NCBI RefSeq assembly: GCF_003416895.1
Contig: NZ_QVIO01000001.1
Coordinates: 1,054,001 to 1,118,000, forward strand
Origin: Duganella sp. BJB476
GTDB taxonomy: Bacteria; Pseudomonadota; Gammaproteobacteria; Burkholderiales; Burkholderiaceae_D
Reading direction: 5' to 3'
DNA length: 64,000 nt
The notes under the pieces: generated by a model
Told to the model about the DNA's origin: nothing
What the model saw: the letters and a program-made list of their open reading frames with translations, nothing else
Databases searched by the model: none
Program-made: the position numbers and the translations under genes
Shown here: positions 9,345 through 19,889 of the stretch, in pieces
Layout: each line of letters opens with the position of its first letter
Numbering within the stretch: the first letter of the stretch is position 1

Positions 9345-10538
9345 ATGCAACGCATCACCATCCTTGGCGCCACCGGTTCGATCGGCGTGTCCACGCTGGA
9401 CGTGCTCGCCCGTCATCCCGAGCGCTATTCCGTCTACGCCCTGTCGGCCCATAGCCGCGTCGATGAACTGGCGGCCCAGTGCATCCAGTTCCGTCCCGCG
9501 CGTGCGGTGGTCGGCACGGCGGCCGGCGCCAGCGCGTTGACCGCGCTGCTGCGCGCCGCCGGCGTCAACACCGAAGTGGAATATGGCGAGGCGGCCCTGT
9601 GCAGCATCGCCAGCGCGCCGGAAGTCGACAGCGTGATGGCCGCCATCGTCGGCGCCGCCGGCCTGGCGCCGACGCTGGCCGCGGCCCGCGCCGGCAAGAA
9701 GGTCCTGCTGGCCAACAAGGAAGCGCTGGTGATGTCCGGCCAGCTGTTCATCGACGCCGCCCACGCGGCGGGCGCGGTGCTGCTGCCGATCGACAGCGAA
9801 CACAATGCGATCTTCCAGGGCATGCCGCAGTTCGGCGGCCGCGTGCCGGCGGTGCGCGACGCCAAGGCCGGCATCGCCAAGATCCTGCTGACCGCTTCCG
9901 GCGGCCCGTTCCTGACGCGCGACGTCGCCACCTTGGACGCGGTGACGCCGGAGCAGGCCTGCAAGCACCCCAACTGGTCGATGGGCCGCAAGATCTCGGT
10001 CGATTCCGCGACCATGATGAACAAGGGCCTGGAAGTGATCGAGGCGCACTGGTTGTTCGGCGCGCCGGCCGAGCAGATCGAGGTGGTCATCCATCCGCAG
10101 TCGGTGATCCATTCGATGGTGTCGTATGTCGACGGTTCGGTGCTGGCGCAGCTGGGCAACCCGGACATGCGCACGCCGATCGCGCACGCGCTGGCCTACC
10201 CGGAGCGTATCGAATCGGGCGTGGCACAGCTGGACCTGACGCAGATCGCCACGCTGCAATTCGAACGTCCCGACTTCAACCGCTTCCCATGCCTGGCGCT
10301 GGCCTTCGAGGCGCTCAAGGCCGGCGGCACCGCGCCGGCGCTGCTGAACGCGGCCAACGAGATCGCCGTGCAAGCCTTCCTCGACCTGCGGATCGGCTTC
10401 CGCCAGATCGACCGCGTGAGCGCGCATGTGATGGAGGCGCTGCCGCACGGCGCCGCCGACAGCATCGCCGCCGTGATGGCGCAGGATGCGCTGGCGCGCG
10501 CCGCCGCTGAAACCTATATCGCCGGACTGGCAAAATGA
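9345..10538 (+). CDS. dxr: 1-deoxy-D-xylulose 5-phosphate reductoisomerase
   Basis: NADPH-dependent second step of the MEP isoprenoid pathway, feeding UppS. 397 residues, normal length. The NADP-binding motif [17 protein letters not shown] is at the N-terminus, [11 protein letters not shown] near residue 125, [12 protein letters not shown] near 147 with metal ligands, and [19 protein letters not shown] near 222. Its stop overlaps the rseP start by 4 bases (ATGA). Confidence 0.97.
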   Translation: MQRITILGATGSIGVSTLDVLARHPERYSVYALSAHSRVDELAAQCIQFRPARAVVGTAAGASALTALLRAAGVNTEVEYGEAALCSIASAPEVDSVMAAIVGAAGLAPTLAAARAGKKVLLANKEALVMSGQLFIDAAHAAGAVLLPIDSEHNAIFQGMPQFGGRVPAVRDAKAGIAKILLTASGGPFLTRDVATLDAVTPEQACKHPNWSMGRKISVDSATMMNKGLEVIEAHWLFGAPAEQIEVVIHPQSVIHSMVSYVDGSVLAQLGNPDMRTPIAHALAYPERIESGVAQLDLTQIATLQFERPDFNRFPCLALAFEALKAGGTAPALLNAANEIAVQAFLDLRIGFRQIDRVSAHVMEALPHGAADSIAAVMAQDALARAAAETYIAGLAK

Positions 10539-11917
10539 ACTTCCTGCAAACCGTGCTGGCATTTGTCGTCTGCCTCGGCTCCCTGGTCATCTTCCACGAA
10601 CTGGGGCACTACCTGGTGGCGCGCTGGTGCGGGGTCAAGGTGCTGCGCTTCTCGGTTGGCATGGGCAAGGTGGTATGGTCGCGCCGTTTCGGGCCGGACC
10701 AGACCGAGTGGGCGGTGTCGGCGCTGCCGCTGGGCGGCTACGTCAAGATGCTCGACTCCCGCGAGGGCGACCTGGGCGACCTGCCGCCGGAAGACCTGAA
10801 GCGCGAATTCACCCGCCAGAATGTGTGGAAGCGCATCGCCATCGTGGCCGCCGGCCCGCTGGCCAATTTCCTGATCGCGATCGTGCTGTTCGCCGGCTTG
10901 TACATGCACGGCGTGGAAGAACCGACCAGCAAGATCAGCGTACGTGCCACGGAGGCGGCAACCGCGGCTTCCGCGCCCACCGTCGCATGGCGCGCGGGCC
11001 TGCGCAGCGGCGACATGGTCACCGCCGTCAACGAGCAGCCGGTGGCCGTGTGGTCCGAGCTGCGCTGGAACCTGATCCAGGCCGCCATCGATAAAAAAGA
11101 AGCCCGCATCGCCGTCGAGCGCGTGGGGCAGGGCCGCTTCACTTTCGTGCTGCCGGCCGACGCGCTGGCAACGCTGGACCTGGAAGGCGACGTGCCGGGC
11201 AAGCTCGGTGTGGGCGTAGGCCGTCCGGCGCCGGTGGTGCAGGAAGTGATCGCCGGCGGTCCCGCCGCGCGCGCCGGCCTGCTCAAGGGCGACCTGCTGC
11301 TGTCGGTGGACGGCACGCCGGTGGGCGACGGCATCGCCTTCATCGACATCATCCGCGCCTCGGTCGGCAAGACGGTGCAGGTGGCGGTGCGCCGCGCCGG
11401 CCAGCAGCTGGTGCTGCCCATGGCGCCGCAGGCCGAGCAGGCAAAAACCGGTAAGGGAACTGTAACAGTCGGTAAGATCAGCGCTTACGTCGAGCTGCAG
11501 CCGGATATGATCACCGTGCCATCATCCCCGATTGCGGCCGTCGGCAAGGCGGTGGCGCGGGTATGGGATACCTGCACCATGACGGTCAAAATGATCGGCA
11601 AGATGATCACCGGCGAGGTCTCGCTGAAGAACGTCACCGGCCCGATCACCATCGCCGATTATGCCGGGCAGACCGCGCGAATGGGCGCGGCCAGCTATTT
11701 GAGCTTCATCGCCTTCATCAGCATCAGTTTGGGGGTAATGAATTTGCTACCAATTCCCGTTCTAGATGGGGGGCATTTGCTGTATTATTCGCTGGAAGTT
11801 TTAACTGGGCGTTCTGTGCCGGAGCGTTTTGGTGAGATTGCGCAGCGCCTGGGCATGGGCTTGTTACTGACGTTGATGCTGCTGGCGGTGTTTAACGACG
11901 TCGCGCGGCTGCTGTAA
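10535..11917 (+). CDS. rseP: RIP metalloprotease RseP (site-2 protease)
   Basis: Inner-membrane zinc protease that cuts transmembrane anti-sigma factors and remnant signal peptides. 460 residues. The zinc motif HELGH is at residues 21-25 in the first membrane segment; two PDZ-like regions follow (about 120-310, for example [23 protein letters not shown]). The third metal ligand is in [13 protein letters not shown] near residue 405. It overlaps dxr by 4 bases and precedes bamA. It could act on the anti-sigma factor at 32880-33587, a speculation. Confidence 0.96.
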   Translation: MNFLQTVLAFVVCLGSLVIFHELGHYLVARWCGVKVLRFSVGMGKVVWSRRFGPDQTEWAVSALPLGGYVKMLDSREGDLGDLPPEDLKREFTRQNVWKRIAIVAAGPLANFLIAIVLFAGLYMHGVEEPTSKISVRATEAATAASAPTVAWRAGLRSGDMVTAVNEQPVAVWSELRWNLIQAAIDKKEARIAVERVGQGRFTFVLPADALATLDLEGDVPGKLGVGVGRPAPVVQEVIAGGPAARAGLLKGDLLLSVDGTPVGDGIAFIDIIRASVGKTVQVAVRRAGQQLVLPMAPQAEQAKTGKGTVTVGKISAYVELQPDMITVPSSPIAAVGKAVARVWDTCTMTVKMIGKMITGEVSLKNVTGPITIADYAGQTARMGAASYLSFIAFISISLGVMNLLPIPVLDGGHLLYYSLEVLTGRSVPERFGEIAQRLGMGLLLTLMLLAVFNDVARLL

Positions 11918-11972
11918 CAGGCTCGCTTTGTATATAAAAGTAGTTCGTTGATTTAGCCATTGAATAACCCCA

Positions 11973-14309
11973 ATGAAATTATATTCTGACCGTATTACTT
12001 CATCTTCCTTTCGCCGCAGCCTGATCGGCGCCGCTGTCCTGGCGCTGTGCGCCGGCAGTGCCATGGCCATCGAGCCCTTCGTCATCAAAGACATCCGCGT
12101 CGAAGGGATCCAGCGTACGGAAGCCGGTACGGTCTTCAGCTACCTGCCGGTGCGGGTCGGCGAGACCTTCAACGACGACAAATCGATCACCGCCATCAAG
12201 GCGCTGTATGCCACCGGCTTCTTCAAGGACGTCAAGCTGGAAGCCGACGGCGGCGTGCTGGTGGTGCTGGTCGAGGAACGCCCGGCCATCTCCAAGGTGG
12301 AGTTCACCGGCACCAAGGAATTTGAAAAAGACACGCTGGTCAAGGCGCTGAAGGATATCGGTGTCGGCGAGACCAAGATTTTCGACAAGGCGTCGGTCGA
12401 CCGCGCCGAGCAGGAACTGAAGCGCCAGTATCTGTCGCACGGCCTGTATGGCGTCAAGATCGTCACCACCGTCACCCCGATCGAGCGTAACCGCGTCAAC
12501 ATCACCTTCGCGGTGGACGAGGGCGACATCGCCAAGATCAAGCAGATCAACATCGTCGGCAACAAGGTGTTCTCGGACAAAGAGCTGAAAGACCAGCTGG
12601 CCCTGAACACCGGCGGCTGGTTCAGCTGGTACACCAAGGCCGACCAGTACTCCAAGACCAAGCTGACCGGCGATATCGAGTCGCTCAAGTCCTACTATCT
12701 GAATCGCGGCTACATCGAGATGCAGATCGAATCGACCCAGGTGTCGATCACGCCGGACAAGAAGGACATCTACATCACCATCAACATCACCGAAGGCGAG
12801 AAGTACACGGTCTCCGGCATCAAGTTCGAAGGCGAGACCTTCGGCCGCGAAGAGGAACTGCGCTCGCTGGTGCTGCTGCGCCCGGGCGAAACCTATTCCG
12901 GCGAGCGCCTGACCGCCACCAACAAGCTGATCTCCGATCGCCTGGGGACCTTCGGCTACGCCTTCGCCAACGTCAACGCCAATCCGGAGATCGACCAGAA
13001 AAAGCGCGAAGTCGCCTTCACCTTCTTCATCGATCCGGGCAAGCGCGCCTACGTGCGCCACATGAACATCGCCGGCAACACCACCACCCGCGACGAAGTG
13101 ATACGCCGCGAGTTCCGCCAGTTCGAATCGTCGTGGTACGACGCCAACAAGATCAAGCTCTCGCGCGACCGCGTCGACCGCCTTGGCTACTTCAAGGACG
13201 TGACCATCGACACGCCGGAAGCCCAGGGCACGTCCGACCAGGTGGACGTCAACCTGACCGTGGTCGAAAAGCCGACCGGTAACTTCCAGATCGGCGGCGC
13301 GTTCTCGCAGTCCGAGAAGTTCACCTTCCAGGCGGCGATCCAGCAGGCCAACTTCGCCGGTTCGGGCACCACCGTCGGCATCGAGTTCAATACGTCGAAA
13401 TACAGCCGCACGCTGTCGTTCTCGCAGACCGACCCGTACTACACCGACGAAGGCGTATCGCGTTCGTACGAAGTCTACCTGCGCACGCAGCAGCCGCCGG
13501 CACTCAACATCGGCAGCTACACCATACGCCAGACCGGTGGCCGCATCAGCTACGGCGTGCCGTTCTCGGAAGTCGACACGGTGTTCTTCGGTATCGGCCT
13601 GGAACGCTCGAAGATCAGCACCGACGCCACCTCGCCGGTGCGCTTCAAGGAATACGTGACCACCATTACCGGCGCCCCGGACGGCATCGGTACCGCCTCG
13701 ACCAACGCCGTGCCGCTGACGGCGGCGTGGGCGCGCGACAGCCGCGACTCGGCGCTGACGCCGACCGTGGGCCGCTACCAGCGCGCCAACCTGGAACTGG
13801 ACCTGATCGGCCAGCAGAAGTACTACCGCGCGGTCTACGAGCAGCAGTGGTACAAGCCGCTGTTCTCCAAGGTGACGCTGGCGTTGAAGGGCGAGATCGA
13901 TTATGGTCATGGCCTGGGCAACAGCAGCTATCCGGTGTTCAAGAACTTCTATGGCGGCGGCATCGGTTCGGTGCGCGGCTACCTGAGCTCCTCGCTGGGC
14001 GCGGTCGACCAGGTGTACGGCGATGCGCTGGGCGGCGCCTCGCGCCTGATCGGCACCGCCGAACTGCAGCTGCCGTTCCCAGGTTCGGGCCAGGACCGCA
14101 GCCTGCGCTGGTTCGGTTTCCTCGATACCGGACAGGTCTACCAGGAAGGCGCGAAGATGCGCGCTTCCGAGCTGCGCTACTCGTCGGGCCTGGGCATCAG
14201 CTGGATTTCGCCGGTCGGTCCGCTCAAGTTGAGTTATGCTAAGCCTTTGAACGCCAAGCCGGGCGACCGCCTGGAACGCTTCCAGTTCCAGATGGGTACC
14301 GGCTTCTAA
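11973..14309 (+). CDS. bamA: Outer membrane protein assembly factor BamA
   Basis: Omp85-family pore that inserts beta-barrel proteins into the outer membrane. 778 residues: a signal peptide (cleavage after the Ala-Met-Ala region, about residue 29), five POTRA repeats to about residue 430, then the C-terminal barrel. Omp85 signatures are GGGIGSVRGY near residue 665 and the C-terminal RFQFQMGTGF with terminal Phe. It lies between rseP and skp as in other Gram-negatives. Antisense frames over this gene are shadows. Confidence 0.97.
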   Translation: MKLYSDRITSSSFRRSLIGAAVLALCAGSAMAIEPFVIKDIRVEGIQRTEAGTVFSYLPVRVGETFNDDKSITAIKALYATGFFKDVKLEADGGVLVVLVEERPAISKVEFTGTKEFEKDTLVKALKDIGVGETKIFDKASVDRAEQELKRQYLSHGLYGVKIVTTVTPIERNRVNITFAVDEGDIAKIKQINIVGNKVFSDKELKDQLALNTGGWFSWYTKADQYSKTKLTGDIESLKSYYLNRGYIEMQIESTQVSITPDKKDIYITINITEGEKYTVSGIKFEGETFGREEELRSLVLLRPGETYSGERLTATNKLISDRLGTFGYAFANVNANPEIDQKKREVAFTFFIDPGKRAYVRHMNIAGNTTTRDEVIRREFRQFESSWYDANKIKLSRDRVDRLGYFKDVTIDTPEAQGTSDQVDVNLTVVEKPTGNFQIGGAFSQSEKFTFQAAIQQANFAGSGTTVGIEFNTSKYSRTLSFSQTDPYYTDEGVSRSYEVYLRTQQPPALNIGSYTIRQTGGRISYGVPFSEVDTVFFGIGLERSKISTDATSPVRFKEYVTTITGAPDGIGTASTNAVPLTAAWARDSRDSALTPTVGRYQRANLELDLIGQQKYYRAVYEQQWYKPLFSKVTLALKGEIDYGHGLGNSSYPVFKNFYGGGIGSVRGYLSSSLGAVDQVYGDALGGASRLIGTAELQLPFPGSGQDRSLRWFGFLDTGQVYQEGAKMRASELRYSSGLGISWISPVGPLKLSYAKPLNAKPGDRLERFQFQMGTGF

Positions 14310-14359
14310 GGCGGCGGGTTGATGGCATTGAGTATTGATATTTACTTCGGAGAAACAAG

Positions 14360-14884
14360 TTGAAGACTGCGTCCGCTACCCTGACCAAATCTCTCGCCGT
14401 GCTTGCACTGGGCTGGTGTGCATTGGCGCCGGTGCAGGCCCAGACCTCGGCCTCGCGCATCGCGTGGCTGAGCCCTGAGCGCATCTACAACGAATCCAAG
14501 CTGGCCAAGCTGGCCGGCGAGAAGCTGCAAGAGGAATTCAAGAGCCGCGAGAAGGCCATGCAGGATATGGCCGGACGCCTGAAGGCGGCGTCGGAAAAGC
14601 TGGAAAAGGATGTGCCGACGCTGGCCGAGGCCGACCGCGTCAAGCGCCAGCGCGACGTGTTCGAGCTGGATAAGGAATACCAGCGCCGCCAGCGCGAGTT
14701 CCGCGAAGACCTGAACCAGCGCACCAACGAGGAACGCCAGGCGATCTCGGAAAAAGCCACCAAGATCATCAAGCAGATGGCGGCGGTGGAAGGTTTCGAC
14801 ATCGTCCTGCAGGATGCGGTCTGGGCCAGCCCGCGCATCGACATCACCGACAAAGTGCTGGCCGCGCTGGATAAAGACAAGTAA
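14360..14884 (+). CDS. skp: Periplasmic chaperone Skp (OmpH family)
   Basis: Trimeric periplasmic holdase for unfolded outer-membrane proteins on their way to BamA. 174 residues: signal peptide with cleavage after VQAQ, then a Lys/Glu/Arg-rich long helical region (about 45-140) typical of Skp tentacles, ending in DITDKVLAALDK. The start is TTG, 6 bases after a GGAG element (14350-14353); no in-frame ATG fits. It sits between bamA and lpxD, the standard place. Confidence 0.92.
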   Translation: MKTASATLTKSLAVLALGWCALAPVQAQTSASRIAWLSPERIYNESKLAKLAGEKLQEEFKSREKAMQDMAGRLKAASEKLEKDVPTLAEADRVKRQRDVFELDKEYQRRQREFREDLNQRTNEERQAISEKATKIIKQMAAVEGFDIVLQDAVWASPRIDITDKVLAALDKDK

Positions 14885-14908
14885 AACACATCAAGATTGG
14901 ATCACCCG

Positions 14909-15964
14909 ATGGGCACTCGACTAGGGGAATTGGTCGAACGCCTCGGCGGGCAGTTGGTGGGGGATGCGAACCTGGAAGTGACCGGGATCGCGCCACTGAC
15001 GGACGCCGGCGTTTCGCACATCAGCTTTCTCAGCAATAGCAAACTGCGCGCGCAAGCGCTGCAAAGCCAGGCGGCGGCACTGATCGTGTCGGCCGCCGAT
15101 GACGCTTTTATCGCCGCCGGCTATGCCGGCGCGCGCATCGTCACCAATAATCCGTACGTGTATTTCGCCCGCGCGGCGCAGTATTTCGAATCGCTGACGG
15201 CCATCGTGCCGGCGCCGGGCGTGCACGCCAGCGCCGTGGTGGCGGCCGACGCGGTGGTCGCCGCCAGCGCCCACGTGGGCGCGCGCGTGGTGATCGAGAG
15301 CGGCGCCGTGATCGGCGAGCGCGCGGTGATCGACGCCGGCTGCTACATCGGCCGCGACGCCGTCATCGGCGAGGAGTCGCATTTGTTCGCCAACGTGACC
15401 TTCCAGTCGCGCTGCGTGATCGGCAAGCGCGGCATCATCCATTCGGGCGCCGTCATCGGCACCGACGGTTTCGGTTTCGCCAACGAGGGCGGGGTCTACA
15501 TCAAGATTCCGCAAACCGGGCGGGTGGTGATCGGCGACGATGTGGACATCGGCGCCAACACCACCATCGACCGTGGCGCACTGGCCGACACGATTCTGGA
15601 AGACGGCGTCAAGCTGGACAACCAGATCCAGATCGGCCACAACTGCCATATCGGCGCGCACACGGCGATGGCCGGCTGCGTCGGCGTGGCCGGCAGCGCG
15701 AAGATCGGCAAGTACTGCACCTTCGGCGGCGCCGCGATGGTGCTGGGCCACCTGACCATCGCCGACAAGGTGCATGTGGGCTCGGGCAGCATGGTGTCGC
15801 GTTCCATCCTGGAGCCGGGGCAGTACACCGGCTTCTATCCGCTGGCAAAAAACAGCGAGTGGGAAAAATCCGCCGCCATCGTCCGCAATCTGTCGACGAT
15901 GCGGGATAAAATCCGCGCGCTGGAAAAAACAATTAAAACATTGACGAATCAAGACGAGAAATAA
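14909..15964 (+). CDS. lpxD: UDP-3-O-(3-hydroxyacyl)glucosamine N-acyltransferase
   Basis: Third step of lipid A synthesis, adding the N-linked hydroxyacyl chain. About 351 residues: an N-terminal uridine-binding domain (to ~100), then a left-handed beta-helix made of hexapeptide repeats such as [12 protein letters not shown], and a C-terminal helix. The catalytic His lies in QIGHNCHIG. The start [14 protein letters not shown] at 14909 matches family N-termini; an in-frame TTG four codons earlier (14897) is the alternative. Confidence 0.95.
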   Translation: MGTRLGELVERLGGQLVGDANLEVTGIAPLTDAGVSHISFLSNSKLRAQALQSQAAALIVSAADDAFIAAGYAGARIVTNNPYVYFARAAQYFESLTAIVPAPGVHASAVVAADAVVAASAHVGARVVIESGAVIGERAVIDAGCYIGRDAVIGEESHLFANVTFQSRCVIGKRGIIHSGAVIGTDGFGFANEGGVYIKIPQTGRVVIGDDVDIGANTTIDRGALADTILEDGVKLDNQIQIGHNCHIGAHTAMAGCVGVAGSAKIGKYCTFGGAAMVLGHLTIADKVHVGSGSMVSRSILEPGQYTGFYPLAKNSEWEKSAAIVRNLSTMRDKIRALEKTIKTLTNQDEK

Positions 15965-15966
15965 TC

Positions 15967-16482
15967 ATGACCACTACCACGACCCCTGTTACCTCCGAAT
16001 CCACCTGCGTGAAGAAATGCATGGATATCCATCAGATCAAGCAATACCTGCCGCACCGCTACCCGATGCTGCTGGTGGACCGCGTGCTGGACTGGGAGTC
16101 GGGCAAGACCATCACGGCGATCAAGAACGTCACCGCCAATGAGGAATTCTTCAACGGCCACTTCCCGCACAAGCCGGTCATGCCGGGCGTGCTGATGATC
16201 GAAGCGATGGCGCAGACCGCGGCCATCCTGTCGTTCCTGACCATGGACATCAAGCCGGACGAGAATTCGGTGGTGTACTTCGTCGGCATCGACGCCGCGC
16301 GCTTCAAGCGTCCGGTGGAGCCGGGCGACCAGCTGGTGATGAACGTCGAGATCCTGCGCGTCGCGCGCGGCATCTGGAAATACAAGGCGGTCGGCACGGT
16401 CGACGGCCAGACCGCGGTCGAGGCGGAACTGATGTGCACCATCCGCAGCGCCACCGACGCCAGCCAGCCAGCAGGGAAGTAA
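15967..16482 (+). CDS. fabZ: 3-hydroxyacyl-[acyl-carrier-protein] dehydratase FabZ
   Basis: Hot-dog-fold dehydratase of fatty acid elongation. The longest product is 171 residues with an 18-residue Thr-rich lead; the family core starts [20 protein letters not shown] at 16021, which is an alternative start (the product would then be 153 residues). Catalytic His and Glu are in [20 protein letters not shown]. It follows lpxD by 2 bases and precedes lpxA by 2 bases, so all three are one transcript balancing fatty acids and lipid A. Confidence 0.95.
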   Translation: MTTTTTPVTSESTCVKKCMDIHQIKQYLPHRYPMLLVDRVLDWESGKTITAIKNVTANEEFFNGHFPHKPVMPGVLMIEAMAQTAAILSFLTMDIKPDENSVVYFVGIDAARFKRPVEPGDQLVMNVEILRVARGIWKYKAVGTVDGQTAVEAELMCTIRSATDASQPAGK

Positions 16483-16484
16483 TC

Positions 16485-17273
16485 ATGGCCAAGATTCACG
16501 CCACCGCCATCATCGACTCGAAGGCGCAGCTCGACGAATCCGTCGAGGTGGGGCCGTATTCGGTGATCGGCCCGAACGTGGTGATCGGCGCGCGCACCGT
16601 GGTCGGTCCGCACGTGGTCATCGAGGGCAACACGACCATCGGCAGCGACAACAAGTTCTTCCAGTTCTCGTCGATCGGCGCCGCGCCGCAGGACAAGAAG
16701 TGGAACGGCGAGCCGACCCGCCTGACCATCGGCGACCGCAACACCATCCGCGAGTTCTGCACCTTCAACACCGGTACGGTGCAGGACAAGGGCGTGACCT
16801 CGCTGGGCAACGACAACTGGATCTCGGCCTACGTCCACCTGGCGCACGACTGCCAGGTCGGCAGCAACACCATCTTCTCGAACAACGCGCAGATCGCCGG
16901 ACACGTCGAAATCGGCGACTGGGTGATCATGAGCGGCTTCGCCAATGTGCACCAGTTCTGCAAGATCGGCGCGCATGCCTTCGTCGGCATGAGCACCTCG
17001 CTGACCCAGGACGTGCCGCCGTTCGTGCTGTTGAACGGTAACCCGGCGCAGGCCCACGGCGTCAACATCGAAGGCCTGAAGCGGCGCGGCTTTACGCGCG
17101 AGCAGATCAACGGCATCCGCACCGCGTACAAGTTGATCTACCGCTCCGGCCTGACGCTGGAAGAGGCCAAGGTCGCATTGCAGGCCGAAGAGGATGCGAT
17201 GCCGGCAGCGGCCGAGCAAATCCGCTCGATGCGCGAATTCCTCAACGTCGCCAGCCGTGGCATCGTCCGCTGA
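16485..17273 (+). CDS. lpxA: UDP-N-acetylglucosamine O-acyltransferase
   Basis: First step of lipid A synthesis, moving 3-hydroxyacyl from ACP to UDP-GlcNAc. 262 residues: a hexapeptide-repeat beta-helix to about residue 190 and a C-terminal helical domain. The catalytic His is in AHDCQVGSN, and HQFCKIGAHAFVGM is the conserved block. The start MAKIHATAIID at 16485 is family-like; a longer frame from 16434 overlaps fabZ. Confidence 0.97.
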   Translation: MAKIHATAIIDSKAQLDESVEVGPYSVIGPNVVIGARTVVGPHVVIEGNTTIGSDNKFFQFSSIGAAPQDKKWNGEPTRLTIGDRNTIREFCTFNTGTVQDKGVTSLGNDNWISAYVHLAHDCQVGSNTIFSNNAQIAGHVEIGDWVIMSGFANVHQFCKIGAHAFVGMSTSLTQDVPPFVLLNGNPAQAHGVNIEGLKRRGFTREQINGIRTAYKLIYRSGLTLEEAKVALQAEEDAMPAAAEQIRSMREFLNVASRGIVR

Positions 17274-18435
17274 CTTGACGGCGCCGGCTGCGTCGCCGCT
17301 GTCGGTGGCGCTGGTGGCTGGCGAGCCGTCGGGCGACCTGCTGGCGGCGCGGCTGTTGTCCGGCCTGCGCCCGCACTTGCCGGAAGCGCGCTTCCACGGC
17401 ATCGGCGGCGAACACATGATCGCGCAGGGCTTCGAATCGCACTGGCCGATGGACAAGCTGACCGTGCGCGGCCTGCTGGCCGTGATTCCGCGCTACCGTG
17501 AAATCAAGGGCATCCAGAACCAGTTGCGTGACCAGCTGCTGGCCGAGCGGCCGGCGGCCTTCATCGGCGCCGACTATCCGGGCTTTAACCTCGGGCTGGA
17601 AGAGCAGCTCAAGGCGGCCGGGATTCCGACCATCCACTACATCGGGCCGCAGATCTGGGCCTGGCGCGGTGGACGCATCAAGAAAATCATCAAGGCGGTA
17701 TCGCACATGCTGGTGGTGTTTCCTTTTGAAGAGGAGATCTACCGCCAGGCCGGCGTGCCGGTCACGTATGTCGGCCATCCGCTGGCGGAGCTGATCCCGC
17801 TGGCGCCGGACGTGGCGGGCGCGCGGCGCGCGCTGGGCATCCCGGAGGACGCCAACGTGGTGACCATCATGCCGGGCAGCCGCATGTCCGAGCTCAAATA
17901 CAACACGGCGGCCTTTATCGGCGCGGCGCGGCTGCTCAAGCAGCGCGACCGTACACTGCGTTTCGTGACGCCGATGGCGGGCGAACGGCAGCGCCAGTAC
18001 TTCCTCGAACTGGTGGCGCAGGCCGGCCTGCAGGACGTCGAAGTGCAGCTGCTGGACGGACAATCGCACACCGCGATCGCCGCGGCAGACGCGGTGCTGG
18101 TGGCCTCGGGCACGGCCTCGCTGGAAGTGACGCTGTTCAAGAAGCCGATGGTGATAGCCTATCGCATGATGGAGCTGGAATGGCAGATCCTGCGCCACTT
18201 CGGCTACCAGCCGTGGATAGGTTTGCCCAACATCCTGGCGCGCGAGTTCCTGGTGCCGGAGCTGCTGCAAAACGCCGCCAATCCCGAAGCGCTGGCGGAA
18301 GCCATGTGGAAGCAGCTGAGCGACGCGCCGCATCGCCTGCGGCTGAGCGAACGCTTCACCGACATGCATCACAGCCTGCTGCGCAACAGCGCGGTGGAGA
18401 GCGCGGCCGCCGTGCTAAAAGTAATCAAAGCCTAA
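17257..18435 (+). CDS. lpxB: Lipid-A-disaccharide synthase
   Basis: GT19 glycosyltransferase joining UDP-diacylglucosamine and lipid X. The coding body is clear from [43 protein letters not shown] and MPGSRMSEL to the C-terminus. The start is uncertain: no ATG follows the lpxA stop in frame. GTG at 17257 (17-base overlap with lpxA, 392 residues) is chosen; TTG at 17275 or GTG at 17305 are alternatives. No strong ribosome-binding site is visible for any of them, so translation is probably coupled to lpxA. Confidence 0.92.
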   Translation: MASSADLTAPAASPLSVALVAGEPSGDLLAARLLSGLRPHLPEARFHGIGGEHMIAQGFESHWPMDKLTVRGLLAVIPRYREIKGIQNQLRDQLLAERPAAFIGADYPGFNLGLEEQLKAAGIPTIHYIGPQIWAWRGGRIKKIIKAVSHMLVVFPFEEEIYRQAGVPVTYVGHPLAELIPLAPDVAGARRALGIPEDANVVTIMPGSRMSELKYNTAAFIGAARLLKQRDRTLRFVTPMAGERQRQYFLELVAQAGLQDVEVQLLDGQSHTAIAAADAVLVASGTASLEVTLFKKPMVIAYRMMELEWQILRHFGYQPWIGLPNILAREFLVPELLQNAANPEALAEAMWKQLSDAPHRLRLSERFTDMHHSLLRNSAVESAAAVLKVIKA

Positions 18436-18445
18436 GAGTCTCAAC

Positions 18446-19087
18446 GTGAAAAACCCAACCCCCGGCCTGTTCGACTTCCTGCCCGACTCGCCCGATGAAA
18501 TCATATGCGGCGTCGACGAGGCGGGCCGCGGCCCGCTGGCCGGCCCGGTGTACGCGGCGGCCGTGATCCTGGACGTGTCGCGTCCGATCGAAGGCCTGCG
18601 CGATTCGAAGAAGCTGACCGAGGCCAAGCGCGATCTGCTGGCGCCGCTGATCAAGGCCAACGCGCTGGCGTGGGCGATCGCCGAGGCGTCGGAAGAGGAA
18701 ATCGACAAGCTCAATATTCTGCAGGCGTCGATGCTGGCGATGCGGCGCGCGGTGGAGGCACTGAGCACCGTGCCGACGCTGGCCCTGATCGACGGCAACC
18801 GCTGCCCGGTGATGAAGATCCAGAGCATCGCGATCGTCGGCGGCGACGACAAGGTCGATGCGATTTCGGCCGCCTCGATCCTGGCCAAAACCGCGCGCGA
18901 CGCCGCGCTGGTGACGTTGCACGCCCAATATCCGCAGTACTGCTTCGATCAGCACAAGGGCTACGGCACCGCGCTGCATCTTGAGCGCTTGCGTGAGCAC
19001 GGGGCGTCGCCGGTGCATCGGCGTTCGTTCGCGCCGGTGCGCAAAGTACTTGAAGAATTTTCGCTGCGCGCAGGAGGATCCGCATGA
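18446..19087 (+). CDS. rnhB: Ribonuclease HII
   Basis: Cleaves the RNA strand of RNA-DNA hybrids and single ribonucleotides in DNA. 213 residues, family length. Active-site acids are in [19 protein letters not shown] (Asp-Glu near residue 23) and [16 protein letters not shown] and [17 protein letters not shown] are also conserved. GTG start at 18446, 10 bases after the lpxB stop. Overlaps the next gene by 4 bases (ATGA). Confidence 0.95.
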   Translation: MKNPTPGLFDFLPDSPDEIICGVDEAGRGPLAGPVYAAAVILDVSRPIEGLRDSKKLTEAKRDLLAPLIKANALAWAIAEASEEEIDKLNILQASMLAMRRAVEALSTVPTLALIDGNRCPVMKIQSIAIVGGDDKVDAISAASILAKTARDAALVTLHAQYPQYCFDQHKGYGTALHLERLREHGASPVHRRSFAPVRKVLEEFSLRAGGSA

Positions 19088-19869
19088 AGACCATCACCTC
19101 GCGCGATAACGCGCAGTACAAGGAGCTGGTCAAGCTGGCCGGCAGTTCGCAGGCGCGCCGCAAGTCCGGCCGCACCTTGCTGGACGGTGTGCACCTGTGC
19201 CAGGCCTATTTGCAGCTGCGCGGCCTGCCGGAGCAGTGCGTGGTCAGCGAATCGGCGCTGCACAACCCGGAAGTGATGGAGATCGTCGGCCGGCTGGAGG
19301 CGCAGCATGCGCATGTGCTGGGATTGCCCGATGCGATGTACAACGCCGTCAGCCAGGTCGAACACGGCGTCGGCGTGATGTTCCTGATCGAGACGCCGGA
19401 GCGCGCCGTGACCGAGCCGCTGGCCGTGTCGGCGGTGCTGCTCGATAACGTGCAGGACCCCGGCAACGTCGGTTCCATCCTGCGCAGCGCGGCGGCGGCC
19501 GGCATCACCCAGGTGTACTGCAGCGCCGGTTCGGCGTTCTGCTGGTCGCCCAAGGTGCTGCGCGCGGCCATGGGGGCGCACTTTGTGCTCGATATCTTTG
19601 AAAACGTCGACCTGGCGCAGTTGGTGTCCGCCTCCAAGGTGGCATCGCTGGCGACCAGCGGTTACGCCACCCAGCGCCTGTACGATGTCGACCTGCGCCA
19701 GCCGGTGGCGTGGCTGTTCGGCCACGAAGGGCAGGGCGTGGCGGACGACCTGCTGTCGATGGCGACGCATCAGGTGGTGATACCGCACCTGGGCCAGGTG
19801 GAGTCGCTGAACGTGGCCGCATGCGCGGCAGTATGCTTTTTCGAGCAAGTCAGGCAGAATCAGTCATAA
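19084..19869 (+). CDS. TrmH/SpoU-family RNA 2'-O-methyltransferase
   Basis: SAM-dependent ribose methyltransferase of rRNA or tRNA; the exact target cannot be told from sequence. 261 residues: an N-terminal substrate-binding part ([11 protein letters not shown]), then the SPOUT knot with motif 1 [16 protein letters not shown], motif 2 WLFGHEGQG and motif 3 [16 protein letters not shown]. It overlaps rnhB by 4 bases and closes the cluster. This pairing with rnhB is common in betaproteobacteria. Confidence 0.92.
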   Translation: MKTITSRDNAQYKELVKLAGSSQARRKSGRTLLDGVHLCQAYLQLRGLPEQCVVSESALHNPEVMEIVGRLEAQHAHVLGLPDAMYNAVSQVEHGVGVMFLIETPERAVTEPLAVSAVLLDNVQDPGNVGSILRSAAAAGITQVYCSAGSAFCWSPKVLRAAMGAHFVLDIFENVDLAQLVSASKVASLATSGYATQRLYDVDLRQPVAWLFGHEGQGVADDLLSMATHQVVIPHLGQVESLNVAACAAVCFFEQVRQNQS

Positions 19870-19889
19870 CTGACTTATTGGAGCCATTG

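Noticed and set aside
12000..13910. 636-codon open frame on the minus strand inside bamA
   Set aside because: Shadow of a GC-rich gene: composition is His/Asp/Val/Gly-rich low-complexity, no domain, fully covered by a certain gene.
16059..18372. Long minus-strand frames over fabZ, lpxA and lpxB
   Set aside because: Shadows of certain genes in a conserved operon.
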